Source of the DNA: Ophiodon elongatus
Taxonomy: Eukaryota; Chordata; Actinopteri; Perciformes; Hexagrammidae
Assembly: GCA_016806645.1 (NCBI GenBank)
Contig: JACSYO010000981.1
Location: 675,001 to 739,000 of the forward strand
Direction: 5' to 3'
DNA: 64,000 bases
The notes under the pieces are model-generated. The model made no database searches and was not told the DNA's origin. It was given only the letters and a program-made list of their open reading frames with translations. Position 1 is the first letter of the stretch; every line of letters begins with the position of its first letter. Shown in pieces: positions 1 through 15,580 of this stretch. The position numbers and the translations under genes were made by a program.

Positions 1-3940
<3,940 letters not shown>

Positions 3941-3942
3941 TT

Positions 3943-4236
3943 CACCCTCTCCAGAAGCTCCCCGCTGCGCGCTCCCGCGGCCAGCCGGAGACTCTGCGGC
4001 ACCAGCGAGACGCTGACCGCCGACCCGAACAACGGGGCCCCATACCCCCCCCCCCCCCACCCCCACCCCCTCCACCACCTCCACCCCCCAGGTGGACACA
4101 CAGACGCAGACAGATGCAGCTTGAAGACTCCGGTCGCTGCTCGCGCTGCTCCAGCGCGTGCCTGCCGTGCTGACAGTGTCCCAATCCGGACACGAGGAGC
4201 GACGCGCAAGGTAGAGAGAGCTCCCACATTCATTAA
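3943..4236 (+). promoter_or_regulatory. Possible CpG-rich promoter / untranslated first exon
   Basis: A GC-rich, CpG-containing island in an AT-rich neighbourhood. It ends in a good splice-donor match (AAG|GTAAGC at 4234-4242). No long convincing reading frame crosses it; the proline- and glycine-rich frames are by-products of the C tract at 4047-4089. It could be the untranslated first exon of the RhoGEF gene whose first recognised coding exon starts at 24,272, which would make the first intron about 20 kb. That link is inference; no transcript evidence is available here. Confidence 0.3.
4047..4089. repeat. C-rich simple tract
   Basis: Runs of C with occasional A and T (CCCCCACCCCC pattern) inside the GC-rich island. 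It can form i-motif/G-quadruplex structure and is prone to sequencing and length error. Confidence 0.85.
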
Positions 4237-5881
4237 GGTAAGCCAGTGACGTCGCTCGTGGACGGCCTGTGCGTGTAGACAACGGCGCAGCTGGTCGTTT
4301 ATGAATCTGATCGCATCTCAAAATGCTAAACCACAGACTAGAGTTGTTAAACTGGAGCTTCAATGAAATGGTGTTTTAAAGTGGCCCCATAGGGACTAAT
4401 TGACTTGTCGCACGAGGGTGGCGAGCTGACCCAGCACTGTTTGCCCTTTGGCGAGTCGCACGAAGTCAGATTTATTTGCAGAACGAAACCGATTTTGATT
4501 TACAAGTTTACAGTTTGGTGGATTCATAACGTCACGTGGTTCAGTCTTTGTGGTCTCCGGGTGGAGACCCGGTGCTGTGCGTAAATACGCACACGCAACT
4601 GTGGAAAAGAGGCAAATAGTCTTTATTTTGTCACTGAATGCTGAAACTGAAGCTGCACAAGCCTCTATTATAAATGCATGTACTGCGGTATGTTATCTAT
4701 TCTGATTATGAATGAATGAATCTTCTTTTATCACAGCGTGTAGTGGATTTATCTTGAAAATGTATTTGAATCAATATGCAGATCCAATCTGATAACATAT
4801 GAATGTGTTGCGCAACTAAATCTTACACATTTTATCATCAACAAGCCCGCGTGCCAGAGTCTGTCTTAATAATGGATGAATTATGTTTTATTTTCAAACA
4901 CACATCAGCACCACGAGGACTGTGTGTCACTTCAATAGGATGAATTAATTCACGCGGATATCCTTTTAAACAGAAGCCAACACGAAGGTGATACCACTCG
5001 CAGCTATTCGCTCTGCAGGCAGTCGGTCATGACTGATGATGTGATGACACGCGCACACAGTGTGCTCGAGTGTCACTCCTCTGCGTCAAAATTAGCGTGA
5101 TTGAAGACCTGCCTCCTCTTCAAAGGGTCGATATTTGATATTCATCATTGAGTGGTGTTACTCTTACACCCATACCTCTGTAGGCTTTTATTGTTTGAGA
5201 CATAATTGCATGATTAGTTAGATCATTATACATATTCTTCTGGTGGAAATCCAGAACATGACAGTCTTCAATTATGTCAAAATACTATAGTTTACTATGT
5301 CCTGAACATACAGTAATTTTGGTAATTTGGTAATTTTGTACATAAATATCATAATCCCTTTGTAACTATAGAACAATTGTTCAATCAGTAGATGAAATAA
5401 CTGACAGAAGATTAAATAACACACATTTTGAATATTAATTACAGCTGATTATCAGTGTAGATTTGTTTGATTTTCTCGTATTGGCTAAAGAATATCTCGT
5501 TTCAGCTTCACACATACGAAGAATTGATTTTCGCCTTTTAAAGAAATCCTTGAAATTATAAATAACATATAGTATACTATACACAATATATAACATGTTG
5601 GTAACCCTCCTTAAACAATTTCAAAACATCAATTTAGGCTTTGGAAAGTTATTGTGGGCGTTCCTCATTATACTTGATTTTATAGACTAAATAATAAGTC
5701 AAAGTAATTGATAGATAATCCGTAATGGAAAACACCCTAAACTGCTTTGTTTCAGACGTAATGTTCCTCCTGGACCTGAACTCTGCGGCTGCCTCCTGAA
5801 ACCAGCTGTTACTGTCCGTCTGTGGTGCGTCCTCTCTGCTGTGTGGGCGAGGTTATAAATAAGAGGCTCGAGGTTTCTTTT

Positions 5882-5882
<1 letters not shown>

Positions 5883-5925
<43 letters not shown>
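5883..5925. repeat. (GT)n microsatellite
   Basis: Pure GT dinucleotide array of about 20 units. Confidence 0.95.
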
Positions 5926-6714
5926 GTTTAACCAGCTGCTGGGGAGGTTTGTTTGTCTCTCTCCTCTGAGTGCAGGTGTACTCGCTGGCCTCTAGATGCT
6001 CTTCTCGGGCCTGTTTTAAGCCCCCCCCCCCTCCCCCGGGACCCCCCCTCCCTCCTCCTTCTCCCCCCTGACAGCAGTCTCATTTGAGTCTATTTGTGTT
6101 GGGTCAGCATCACCTGTCTCCGTGTATTGTTCAAAATCTGGCCAATTAATCCTGAAATATTTCAACATATTTCAACACGTGTGATTATTTAAAATAAGCA
6201 TGTAGATTTATATACAGACGCACTTTGGTGACATAGAGTACACGTGTGACTTTAATCATAGGGTTGTAGTTTGCCCTACTTCCTGAGCTGCCAAGGCTCA
6301 AAAATCATTACTACGAACTCCAGAAATCTCTCGTGATTTCAGAGTTTGGGAGGAATGTCGTGAGGAACATGAGCAGAAAGCTTCTTCATGTCTTCTACCA
6401 GGAGATCAGCTGGTGTCCTCTTCAAGCAAGGCCTCTGTGGTGATTCCTCAAAAACTACTAATACGTACAGCTGAGAAAAAGTTTAAGAACCTATATTTTG
6501 AGGTTTTTATTCTATTCTATTCCTGATGTTTGAACAGCTCCCCTAAGATGAAGTATAGCCTTTCATTGTGTGTGTGTGTTGTGGTCTAGACTGAGAGAAG
6601 CATGGGAAAGTGGCCTCGACTTCGCAGGGCAGACCACCAGCAGTGGCGCTCACATAAATATCTAAATATTGACAGCTTGATGATTTCCACAGAGTATAAG
6701 TTGACCTGGTCTCT

Positions 6715-6800
6715 ATCATGTACAGCAGAAATTCCCAAAGACCGGGTCGGGACCCAAAGATGCGTCGCAGGAGATTTTATTAGGGTTTGCAAAATAAATA
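6715..6800. mobile_element. Possible hAT-type element end
   Basis: The sequence around 6726-6775 (CAGCAGAAATTCCCAAAG followed by GGTCGGGACCC) resembles the terminal region of vertebrate hAT non-autonomous elements, which often carry a CCCAAA/GGGTCGGGACCC motif. I could not find the matching opposite end or a target duplication, so this is a weak call. Confidence 0.25.
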
Positions 6801-8051
6801 CAAAAAAATATATATATTCTTTTCATAGTCAAATGTTTTTACATTTACATCTGCAGTACGCCTCTGAGCCACGTGAGAGAGAATATTTGTATAGTTCTGA
6901 TAATTCTAGTCTACTTGTTACATTGAATCTATTTAGGAAGGTTTGTTTTTACTGATGAAAGGAAATGAAAAGAATGAGAAAGTCCATTTATTCCACCAAA
7001 ATTATTATTTTTTTGGTCGCATTATAGTATTTAACACGTGTATATTTTAAAAAACACATGAAGACAATACAGTTGTGAACATGTTTCTCTTCTAAATGGC
7101 TGGTTTACCTTTCCAAGGCGATGGCAGCTGATGAGTAGATGGCAGTAAAAATAGTCAGGAGTGTTCATATTTATTTATTTTACTTTTAATACTATAATTA
7201 TAACAGGCCGCCGGGTCCTTTTTGTCTTTTTTTGTCAATAAAAGTGACAGAAAATGTCCTTTTTGTAAATTTCTTTCAAAATCTGGCAAGTATTTGTCAT
7301 TATTACATGTTATAATAGCTTAAAACACTGTGTAATAACCAAAAAGTAAACAAACGCATTTCAATTTTCATCAGGTTTATCTTCATAAACAGTTGTAATG
7401 ATTATGAACAAAACTTTTGAGATTACAAAAATGAACCTTAACTTGAAGATGAGGCCTTTTGTGTCTCAATGGTTTGTCATTTTTATAAAAAGTTTGGTAA
7501 ACACTGATGCACAGTATACATGTAGGCCTCCATGGTTTTGTTTACAATCATGGGAATAGTAACCATCATCAAAAGTGCTTACAGTACATTTTTTTTTAAT
7601 GTATTTATATCTATATTCATGCACAACCATACATATATAGAGAGACCAAATATACATCATGACATCAACAGAAAAACATGTTTTTTTTGTCTTCCAGTAA
7701 CTTTTATAAGGATCCTAGATTTTTAGCAAAGAGATGAAATTGACCAAGAAGAAAGAGTCTGATTTCCTCCGATAGAGAAGTGTGCACACGCGTCGTGATG
7801 TGATCAACGACTTTCTCTCCAGGACTTGACATTGAAGGCCAGGGTTGCATGTGAATCATACGGGAGTTATGGCTTCAGAGCCGGCCTAAGGAACCCGCAT
7901 GCTGAATGAGTCAAACACAAAGGTCCATAAGACCTCGCCACCAGGTCGGAGCTGGGTCAAGGCTTCCGACTCACTCCTTTTCTTAGAGGCGACATTAGTC
8001 GGTCATTCATTTATCGTCGCATGTTACAGGAATGTTTTTTTTATTTTATTA

Positions 8052-8160
8052 TTTATTTATTGAAAAGGGACCATGTACAGTTCAAACATAAATGTCAACC
8101 ATTTGATGCACTGTACCAGCTTCAGCTAATTTGCATATGTAGTCCCGTGATAGGTCATAA
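8052..8160 (-). mobile_element. Retroelement-like 3' segment
   Basis: A TTTATTTATTGAAAAGGGACC motif followed by a short run with ACTGTACC and GCTAATTTGCAT resembles the better-preserved copy at 47,243-47,360 and the fragment at 29,640. Shared organisation (T-rich start, GGGACCATG or GGGACAATGCA, then AGCTAATTT) suggests the same dispersed family in this orientation. Confidence 0.4.
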
Positions 8161-8560
8161 CAAGCATAACACAATAGCAAACAGTACAGGATGAAAGACA
8201 CAATACAACGTTATACGTGGTGAGAAGAACACACAAGACACACAATACATGGCTACAGAGCAGCACATTAAAAGTAAGTAGTAAAAACCATCTTAATTTT
8301 CTCAGGTTATCTTTATTCTCAATAATCAATGTCCCAGTTTCCTGATTTCTATTCTGTTGGTCCATCCGGCTACTGTGGGCGTCATATTTCAGTCAGTCAC
8401 ATGCATGTAAGCGCATGCACTCCTGTGAGAACAATATGTTTAAAAAAGAAACCCAGCCAGCCTCGCAGTTCATTCAGAGTGACCCAAACAGCTCGCGGTG
8501 ATTTACGAGCAGCGGGGTCATCTCCCAGGGAGGCTGCGAGGGGTCGCGCGGTCGCGCGGT

Positions 8561-8595
8561 CGGGCGGGCGGGCGGGCGGGCGGGCGGGCGGGCGG
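8561..8595. repeat. (GGGC)n tetranucleotide array
   Basis: About nine GGGC/GGCG units directly after two copies of GTCGCGCG. The G-runs make it a strong G-quadruplex candidate on the + strand. It lies in a small CpG-rich patch (about 8500-8660). Confidence 0.9.
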
Positions 8596-9119
8596 CCAAA
8601 ATAGCCGCCTCTCCTTCTCTCTCCCCCGCCGGGTCCATTCGTCTCCCTCGACCGAGAGCTGTCACTGGGAAACAAGTGTTGAATCACACAGCCTGGATCT
8701 TCTGGGTCGGACTGTCAAGAGACCCAGACTGGGTGGAGTTCTGCTGCGGCTTAACCGTTGTGCCCATACTGGGTTTTTGAGCATCGGTGTATAATATTAG
8801 CACCCAATGGAATACCGAACAGTTCTGGGTGCCACGCGGGTGTCACGACCATAATGACGACATTCCTGCCGTGCCTCGTAAGCGCCTTTTGAAAAGTGGG
8901 TCAGCACGTGACACGTGTAGGTTCTTCCCCAGGCTGCTTGTGTTGTAGCTGGTACCAAGCTGGAGTTGGGTTTACCTGTTTGGAGCTAGAAAATCTACTT
9001 TAAAGGAATCTGTAGTGGCCATTTGTCAGATAAATCCAAAAACAATGGTTTCACGCGGGCAAAAGAAATGCATTTTCCATGCATGATTCTGTTTTTTCAT
9101 ATAATTTATTTCACAAACA

Positions 9120-9141
9120 AAACAAAACAAAACAAAACAAA
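9120..9141. repeat. (AAAAC)n microsatellite
   Basis: About four to five AAAAC pentamers just upstream of the 46-bp minisatellite. Confidence 0.85.
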
Positions 9142-9203
9142 TAAAAGAACAAAGGAACTCCTAATGCTGCTTCTCCTGCACTGGTAAAAAAACATGAGCC
9201 TCC

Positions 9204-9809
9204 CCAGGTGCATTCTGGTCCTACACCTGCCTGCTCCCACGTATAAAACCCAGGTGCATTCTGGTCCTACACCTGCCTGCTCCCACGTATTAAACCCAGG
9301 TGCATTGTGGTCCTACACCTGCCTGCTCCCACGTATAAAACCCAGGTGCATTCTGGTCCTACACCTGCCTGCTCCCACGTATAAAACCCAGGTGCATTGT
9401 GGTCCTACAACTGCCTGCTCCCACGTATTAAACCCAGGTGCATTGTGGTCCTACACCTGCCTGCTCCCACGTATAAAACCCAGGTGCATTCTGGTCCTAC
9501 ACCTGCCTGCTCCCACGTATAAAACCCAGGTGCATTGTGGTCCTACAACTGCCTGCTCCCACGTATTAAACCCAGGTGCATTGTGGTCCTACACCTGCCT
9601 GCTCCCACGTATAAAACCCAGGTGCATTCTGGTCCTACACCTGCCTGCTCCCACGTATAAAACCCAGGTGCATTGTGGTCCTACAACTGCCTGCTCCCAC
9701 GTATTAAACCCAGGTGCATTGTGGTCCTACAACTGCCTGCTCCCACGTATAAAACCCAGGTGCATTGTGGTCCTACACCTGCCTGCTCCCACGTATAAAA
9801 CCCAGGTGC
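9204..9809. repeat. 46-bp minisatellite, 13 units, with 138-bp higher-order repeat
   Basis: Units start every 46 bp exactly from 9204 to 9802, giving 13 complete units and a stub. Units differ at three main sites: TTCTGG or TTGTGG, ACACC or ACAAC, and ATAAA or ATTAA. Units 3-11 follow one three-unit order repeated three times, so the recent expansion step was 138 bp. Because 138 is a multiple of three and no unit frame contains a stop, a 221-codon open frame (9194-9859) crosses the array. I regard that frame as a by-product. Confidence 0.95.
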
Positions 9810-11403
9810 CCACAGATACCCAATCCATCTTTTTGAGTCATTATTGGACAGATATCTGATATTTGGATCTGATTTTTGCAAAGATCTATGATTTAAAGAA
9901 AACTACGAGCAGGTGGTGATCACCGTAGCTGAGTACTGAAGTCAGTCAAGGTAAACACACACCAAAATATGCATTTGTTAAAGCCTTGATGGCACAATTA
10001 TTTTAAAAGTGCAACAAAGACATCTTTTAGAAATGGGGAACAAGCTATTAAGATCTTAATTTGTTTGCCAGAGGAAGCTAAGTTGTTCCCATTTGCATGT
10101 TTTTCAAATTTAAACTTCATTCTTTATCTTTTTTTTCTAAACTGTATCTAAAGACGCTCATGTTTAACTATTCAAAATTTGAAGTATTGTTGCTTTGCTG
10201 TCAGTGAAATATCTCAATACGGAATAAAACTTCCCTTTTCTTCCTATCAGTAAACTTGATATTTGTCTTTATTATACTACAGAATACACTCGTTTACACA
10301 AACTGAGTGATACTTATTAATTAAAGCAACATAGAGGAGCTCTGTTTCACTGGTTTGTAGAAACTCAAAGACAAATAGGGAAGAATCTGTCATGTTATTA
10401 CTTTAATTGTTTCATTATAATGCCAATAATGGCTTTAATAACAAAGGAGGTTTAGGCTGCTTGTCGGTCCTCTTGTGGGATTCAAGCACATGAAAATATG
10501 CCTGTTTTGTTTACTCCCCGAAAGAATGCCTGCATGCTAAGGACTCCATAAATAAGTCTCAGAAACACTGAAGCAACCGATTGCTCATAAAAAAATGTAA
10601 ATTATATGAACTTCCTGTTCACCCAGCTTTGACTCCCGCCTGCTCCCCGGAGGAAATGCATCCCGAGCTATGTTAACCGCTTTGCAGAATGGTAATGAGC
10701 CTGAGCCAGAGTTCGGGACCACGCATGCCTGAAGCGCTGTGACTGCTGGAGGCAAAAATAGTTTGTTTCCATCACTGGCCGGGATTAGCAGCTTTTAAAC
10801 GGCCCGCTCCTTTAAGGCTATTGTAACAAAGTGCACACGCCGACTCACGAGCACGCGCACGCCTTTTTAACATCTCTTCTGACAGTCTGACACCGACTGC
10901 GCTGCTTCCAAATACAGTAAAGCCCGTGCTGCGTTCAGAGCGGCAGGCTTATTTTATTGGCTGATTTTTATGGTGTCTGGAGCCGTTAATGTTGCACAGA
11001 CATTCACAGTGGGGATAAATAGAAAGACGACAGGGAAGACTGCAGATGCAACCAAATACCACCTGCAAATACTTTTTACGGTATGTTTTATCCTTTGTCA
11101 GGTGTCAAATAATTAAAGAATTGAAAGCAGGTGCTGGAAATTTGAGGCACATTATTTAAGAAAAGGCTCAGTTGTTATATTTTGACGATTTAAGTGACAC
11201 TGATTTCCCCCAAATGTCAACCTGGTTGAAAAATAAATCTCAAATTTTCTTTTAATTTGCCGGTTGTTCCCAGTTTGACTGGCACATCTAGCTGTATGGT
11301 GTTTGCATTGTTGAGCAAACAGAGCAGCTCGAAGGTTAAACTACGTCGTGCATAAAGGATGCGTGGACGTGGAAATGCAGTCAAAGAAAATGAGAGTGTT
11401 TAC

Positions 11404-11409
11404 CTGTGT

Positions 11410-11464
<55 letters not shown>
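11404..11464. repeat. (GT)n microsatellite
   Basis: About 30 GT units with one TATG interruption near the start. Confidence 0.95.
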
Positions 11465-11466
<2 letters not shown>

Positions 11467-11705
11467 ACATTGTGAAGCCGTTGTCTTCTTCTTCCGCTTC
11501 GGTGAGCAATTATAGTCTGAGGACACACGCTGAATTTCATAGATATATCTTTGTTGAACATGCATTTTTAAACAGGAAAACCAGTTTGGTGCAGATTGTG
11601 ATTCACAATTTACGAGCTGACAGAGAAGCGAAGGAGGAAGGAGGATTTGGGATGAAGTATAACGTGTGTGAGTGAAACAGAGCGGCTGAGTGAGAAGGGA
11701 TTTTG

Positions 11706-11738
<33 letters not shown>

Positions 11739-11840
11739 CAAGGGCGACGAGGCCTTGGCTGAGACCAGTTGAATCAACAGCTTCTCTCTTCTGGCAAGGA
11801 CACGCTCGCTCTGCTCAAGCCTAATACCACAGACATGCTG

Positions 11841-11841
<1 letters not shown>

Positions 11842-11932
<91 letters not shown>
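11842..11932. repeat. (CA)n microsatellite
   Basis: Uninterrupted CA array of about 45 units, 380 bp from an array of the complementary repeat (11,404-11,464). Confidence 0.95.
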
Positions 11933-11934
<2 letters not shown>

Positions 11935-12590
11935 AATTTTTCTCCCTCTCCCCCGCTCCCTGACACTTTTTCCTCCCATTCTCCCTCTCCCTCCCGGTCT
12001 GTGTCCCTTTGTGGCTTTTGCACATTTGCCTTGTCACCCGGTAGAGACAGTGCATTAACAGCCTAGAGGAAGGAGGGGGGGTGAGAGGGGTGAGAGGGGG
12101 GGGGGGGCATGAGGACAACAATAATCCAGTACATAACAAAAACATCAACACACATGTTCGTCCTCGGGCTTGTTCCCAACAGAAGTCGAGGCAGAGGGCA
12201 CACGGCTCTCGGATGCGTCGGGATGCAGAAGTTGTTCGGTTGCCGGGTGAGGAACAGCTGATGTTTCCTTCTCGTCTCGTTTTCTGCGTCACGTCAGCCG
12301 TCGCATTGCACACAATTAGGGAAAGGTATCGTTTAGATATGACGATGTGTTTCAGCAGAACCAGAAGCTGATTCATCAGTTAGCTGATTAAAGGGAGTTA
12401 AGAAAAATGTGTCAAAGCTATTTATGAAGCTGAAATGATCCGTGTTGGATTATCAAATGTCAGGATTTGCAGTGTTTCATGTCGTTGTAAATTTTATGTA
12501 TTTTGACTTACTTTACATTTTTTGTATAAACAATTAAAAACTTAATGGACAGATTCATTGACAAGTGTTAGTTGCAGCCATGGAAAATAT

Positions 12591-13325
12591 AAATCGATAC
12601 AATTCCAAGGACACGTTGAGTCAAGTGAGGTGCAGTCCGCTCTCCTCTCCTCGAGTACGTCTGAATTCATGCTCCACGTTATCAGAAATGTATTTATCAT
12701 ATATATATAGATATATATATATATATCTATATATATATATATATCTATATATATATATATATATATATATATAGATATATATATATATATATCTATATAT
12801 ATATGAAACAAGCATAAGCAAACATTTTCACATTATACATTCTTTTTTTTAAATACAAACCCTTAATTATTCCTCACTCTTTGGGTTTCAAGACATGTGT
12901 AATTTGAAAATATTTGCTTGTTTCGTGTGTATATATATATATGTATATATATATATACACGAAACAATGTGTCCTTGGAATTGTATCGATTGATATGTGT
13001 TTCATATATATATACACGAAACAAGCATAAGCAAACATATATATCTATGTATATAGATATATATCTATCTATAGAGATATATATCTATATCTCTATAGCT
13101 ATATATCTATAGAGATATATATAGATATAGATATATATCTATATCTCTACAGATAGATCTATATCTATAGATATAGATATATATCTATATCTATAGATAT
13201 AGATATAGATATCTATATCTATAGATATATATACGAAACAAGCATAAGCAAACATTTTCACATTATACATCCCTTTTTTAAATACAAACCCTTAATTATT
13301 CCTCACTCTTTGGGTTTCAAGACAT
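12591..13325. repeat. AT-rich block with local direct and inverted duplications
   Basis: Two tracts of ATATATCT/AGATAT repeats (12,700-12,805 and 12,935-13,235) separate duplicated unique sequence. A segment starting GAAACAAGCATAAGCAAAC at 12,804 recurs at 13,234 over roughly 90 bp, and its first part again at 13,017. The 22 bases beginning at 12,592 recur in reverse complement at 12,968. TGCTTGTTTCGTG at 12,914 is an inverted copy of the same motif. This looks like a locally rearranged locus rather than one known element. Confidence 0.8.
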
Positions 13326-14234
13326 TCATTTGGAAACGTATTGTAATTGTTTTCCTTTTAAAATATTGGAATGGAATTTCTGGATCTCAGTTTCAAAACC
13401 ACTGTGTCTTTAACATGTTGGGATCAAACTATCTGCTTCCAAACAAATGACTCAGGGATTCTGTTTGATGTGTCAAAGCAAGCGACTAACATACCTTTTA
13501 GTAAATGTACATATCTTCTACAGGCGTGTTTTAAAGAGGCCGCTGCTCCGGTTGAAACCAAATGCAGATGGTGGTCAGAAAACTAAAACACATTTAAAAT
13601 AAAGTGTTGTTTTGTTTTGCTCTTTCTTCGTGGCTTCCACAGTTGAAACATGGAGAAATACCAATGTACCATGAAAATGAGTAAACATGTACTTAGTGTG
13701 TGTATAATAGAATTGTGAAACAGATTAAAGCTGCTATAATTAATACATTTATATTAACAATGGATCACATGACTACACTGATGGATCACCATGGTTTCGC
13801 TGTTGCCCTCAGCTCTATGCAGCCTTTCATTCATAAAAAAAAAAAAGTTGTAGGTATTGTCAGCTCAAGTTAAGCACAAGTACAATAAGTATACGCATGA
13901 AAATACAATATTAGAGTGAATTAAGTAAAATATATTTATTGGATGTCCTGCCTATATTTTTCAATTTGTGCCTCCAGGTTATTTTCACACTCACCTCTAC
14001 GCAGCCAGTGTTAATATTTCACCTCTTGAAAATGAAAACAACATGAGTAAATAGATTTATTTGGCATCAGTGGAGGTGTGCAGCATTTGCTTAATGCACT
14101 TTAATGATATGTGGTTTAATCGTCTTTGTTTTCAACTAACAAAACACAAATATATGTTTTAAAGTCAAGTAAAATAAAATGTTAATTAGCTGTTTAATTA
14201 CGATCCTCCATCTTCCTTCAATCTGACTCAAAGT

Positions 14235-14254
14235 CACACACACGCACACACACA

Positions 14255-14332
<78 letters not shown>
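14235..14332. repeat. (CA)n microsatellite
   Basis: About 48 CA units with early CGCA and TACA interruptions. Confidence 0.95.
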
Positions 14333-14336
<4 letters not shown>

Positions 14337-14519
14337 TTTTTGTCACTTTTGCCACAGGACATGACATCGACGTGGACACAATATCCTGGAGACTTAATCT
14401 TAACCATAAGAAGTATAAACCTCAACCCTCAGCCTAAAGGGATGATTCACCTTGTGGGTCTCCAGGTGAGTATTTATAATGTGACAGTTTGACCAGATTT
14501 ACACCCCCACAATACAAGT

Positions 14520-14600
<81 letters not shown>
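14520..14600. repeat. (CA)n microsatellite
   Basis: Uninterrupted CA array of about 40 units, 190 bp after the preceding CA array. Confidence 0.95.
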
Positions 14601-14602
<2 letters not shown>

Positions 14603-14664
14603 ACTTGTTGGTATCAAGGAGTTTGTTCCTTTTTGGCATTATACTTATAACTGTGTTATTGTCC

Positions 14665-14666
<2 letters not shown>

Positions 14667-14706
<40 letters not shown>
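14667..14706. repeat. (GT)n microsatellite
   Basis: About 20 GT units, in inverted relation to the CA array ending at 14,600. Confidence 0.95.
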
Positions 14707-14707
<1 letters not shown>

Positions 14708-14769
14708 ATAATGTAAGAAGAGGCCACAGAAAAAAACCTAAGAATTTGTACTTGGATTTACTGTGAGGC

Positions 14770-15216
<447 letters not shown>

Positions 15217-15490
15217 GCAAACAAAGAGAGACAGAAAGCAGAGGCGCCACAGTAAATCAGAGCCCGAGAGAAGGGGAGGAAAACAAACCAAAGACTAAGT
15301 GCAGCTCAGCCGAGGACCTAATGAAGGCTCATTCCGCCGGCTTAAGGTTGTCCTCGCTCACTCGGCTGTGAACGAGTGTCACAGAATGGATTTCCTTTTG
15401 GTCCAGCAGCCACCGAGCTCTGTAGATCACCATCACTATCACTCGTTTGGGATTATTTCAGCCTCCGCTGCTGTTGTGATGAATGGGGAC

Positions 15491-15580
15491 GACAGCATGC
15501 AGATCAAAAGATGGTAATATGACAGCATGCAGATCAAAAGATGGTAATATGACAGCATGCAGATCAAAAGATGGTAATAT
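15491..15580. repeat. Three perfect 30-bp tandem copies
   Basis: Units 15,491-15,520, 15,521-15,550 and 15,551-15,580 are identical; each begins GACAGCATGCAG and ends GATGGTAATAT. Identity of all three copies implies a very recent expansion. Confidence 0.97.

Noticed and set aside
9204..9809. Possible CRISPR-like array
   Set aside because: Units are contiguous with no unique spacers, and the window is vertebrate.
9194..9859. 221-codon open frame
   Set aside because: It is created by a 46-bp tandem repeat with no stops in any unit frame; no homology, splice signals or promoter support a gene.
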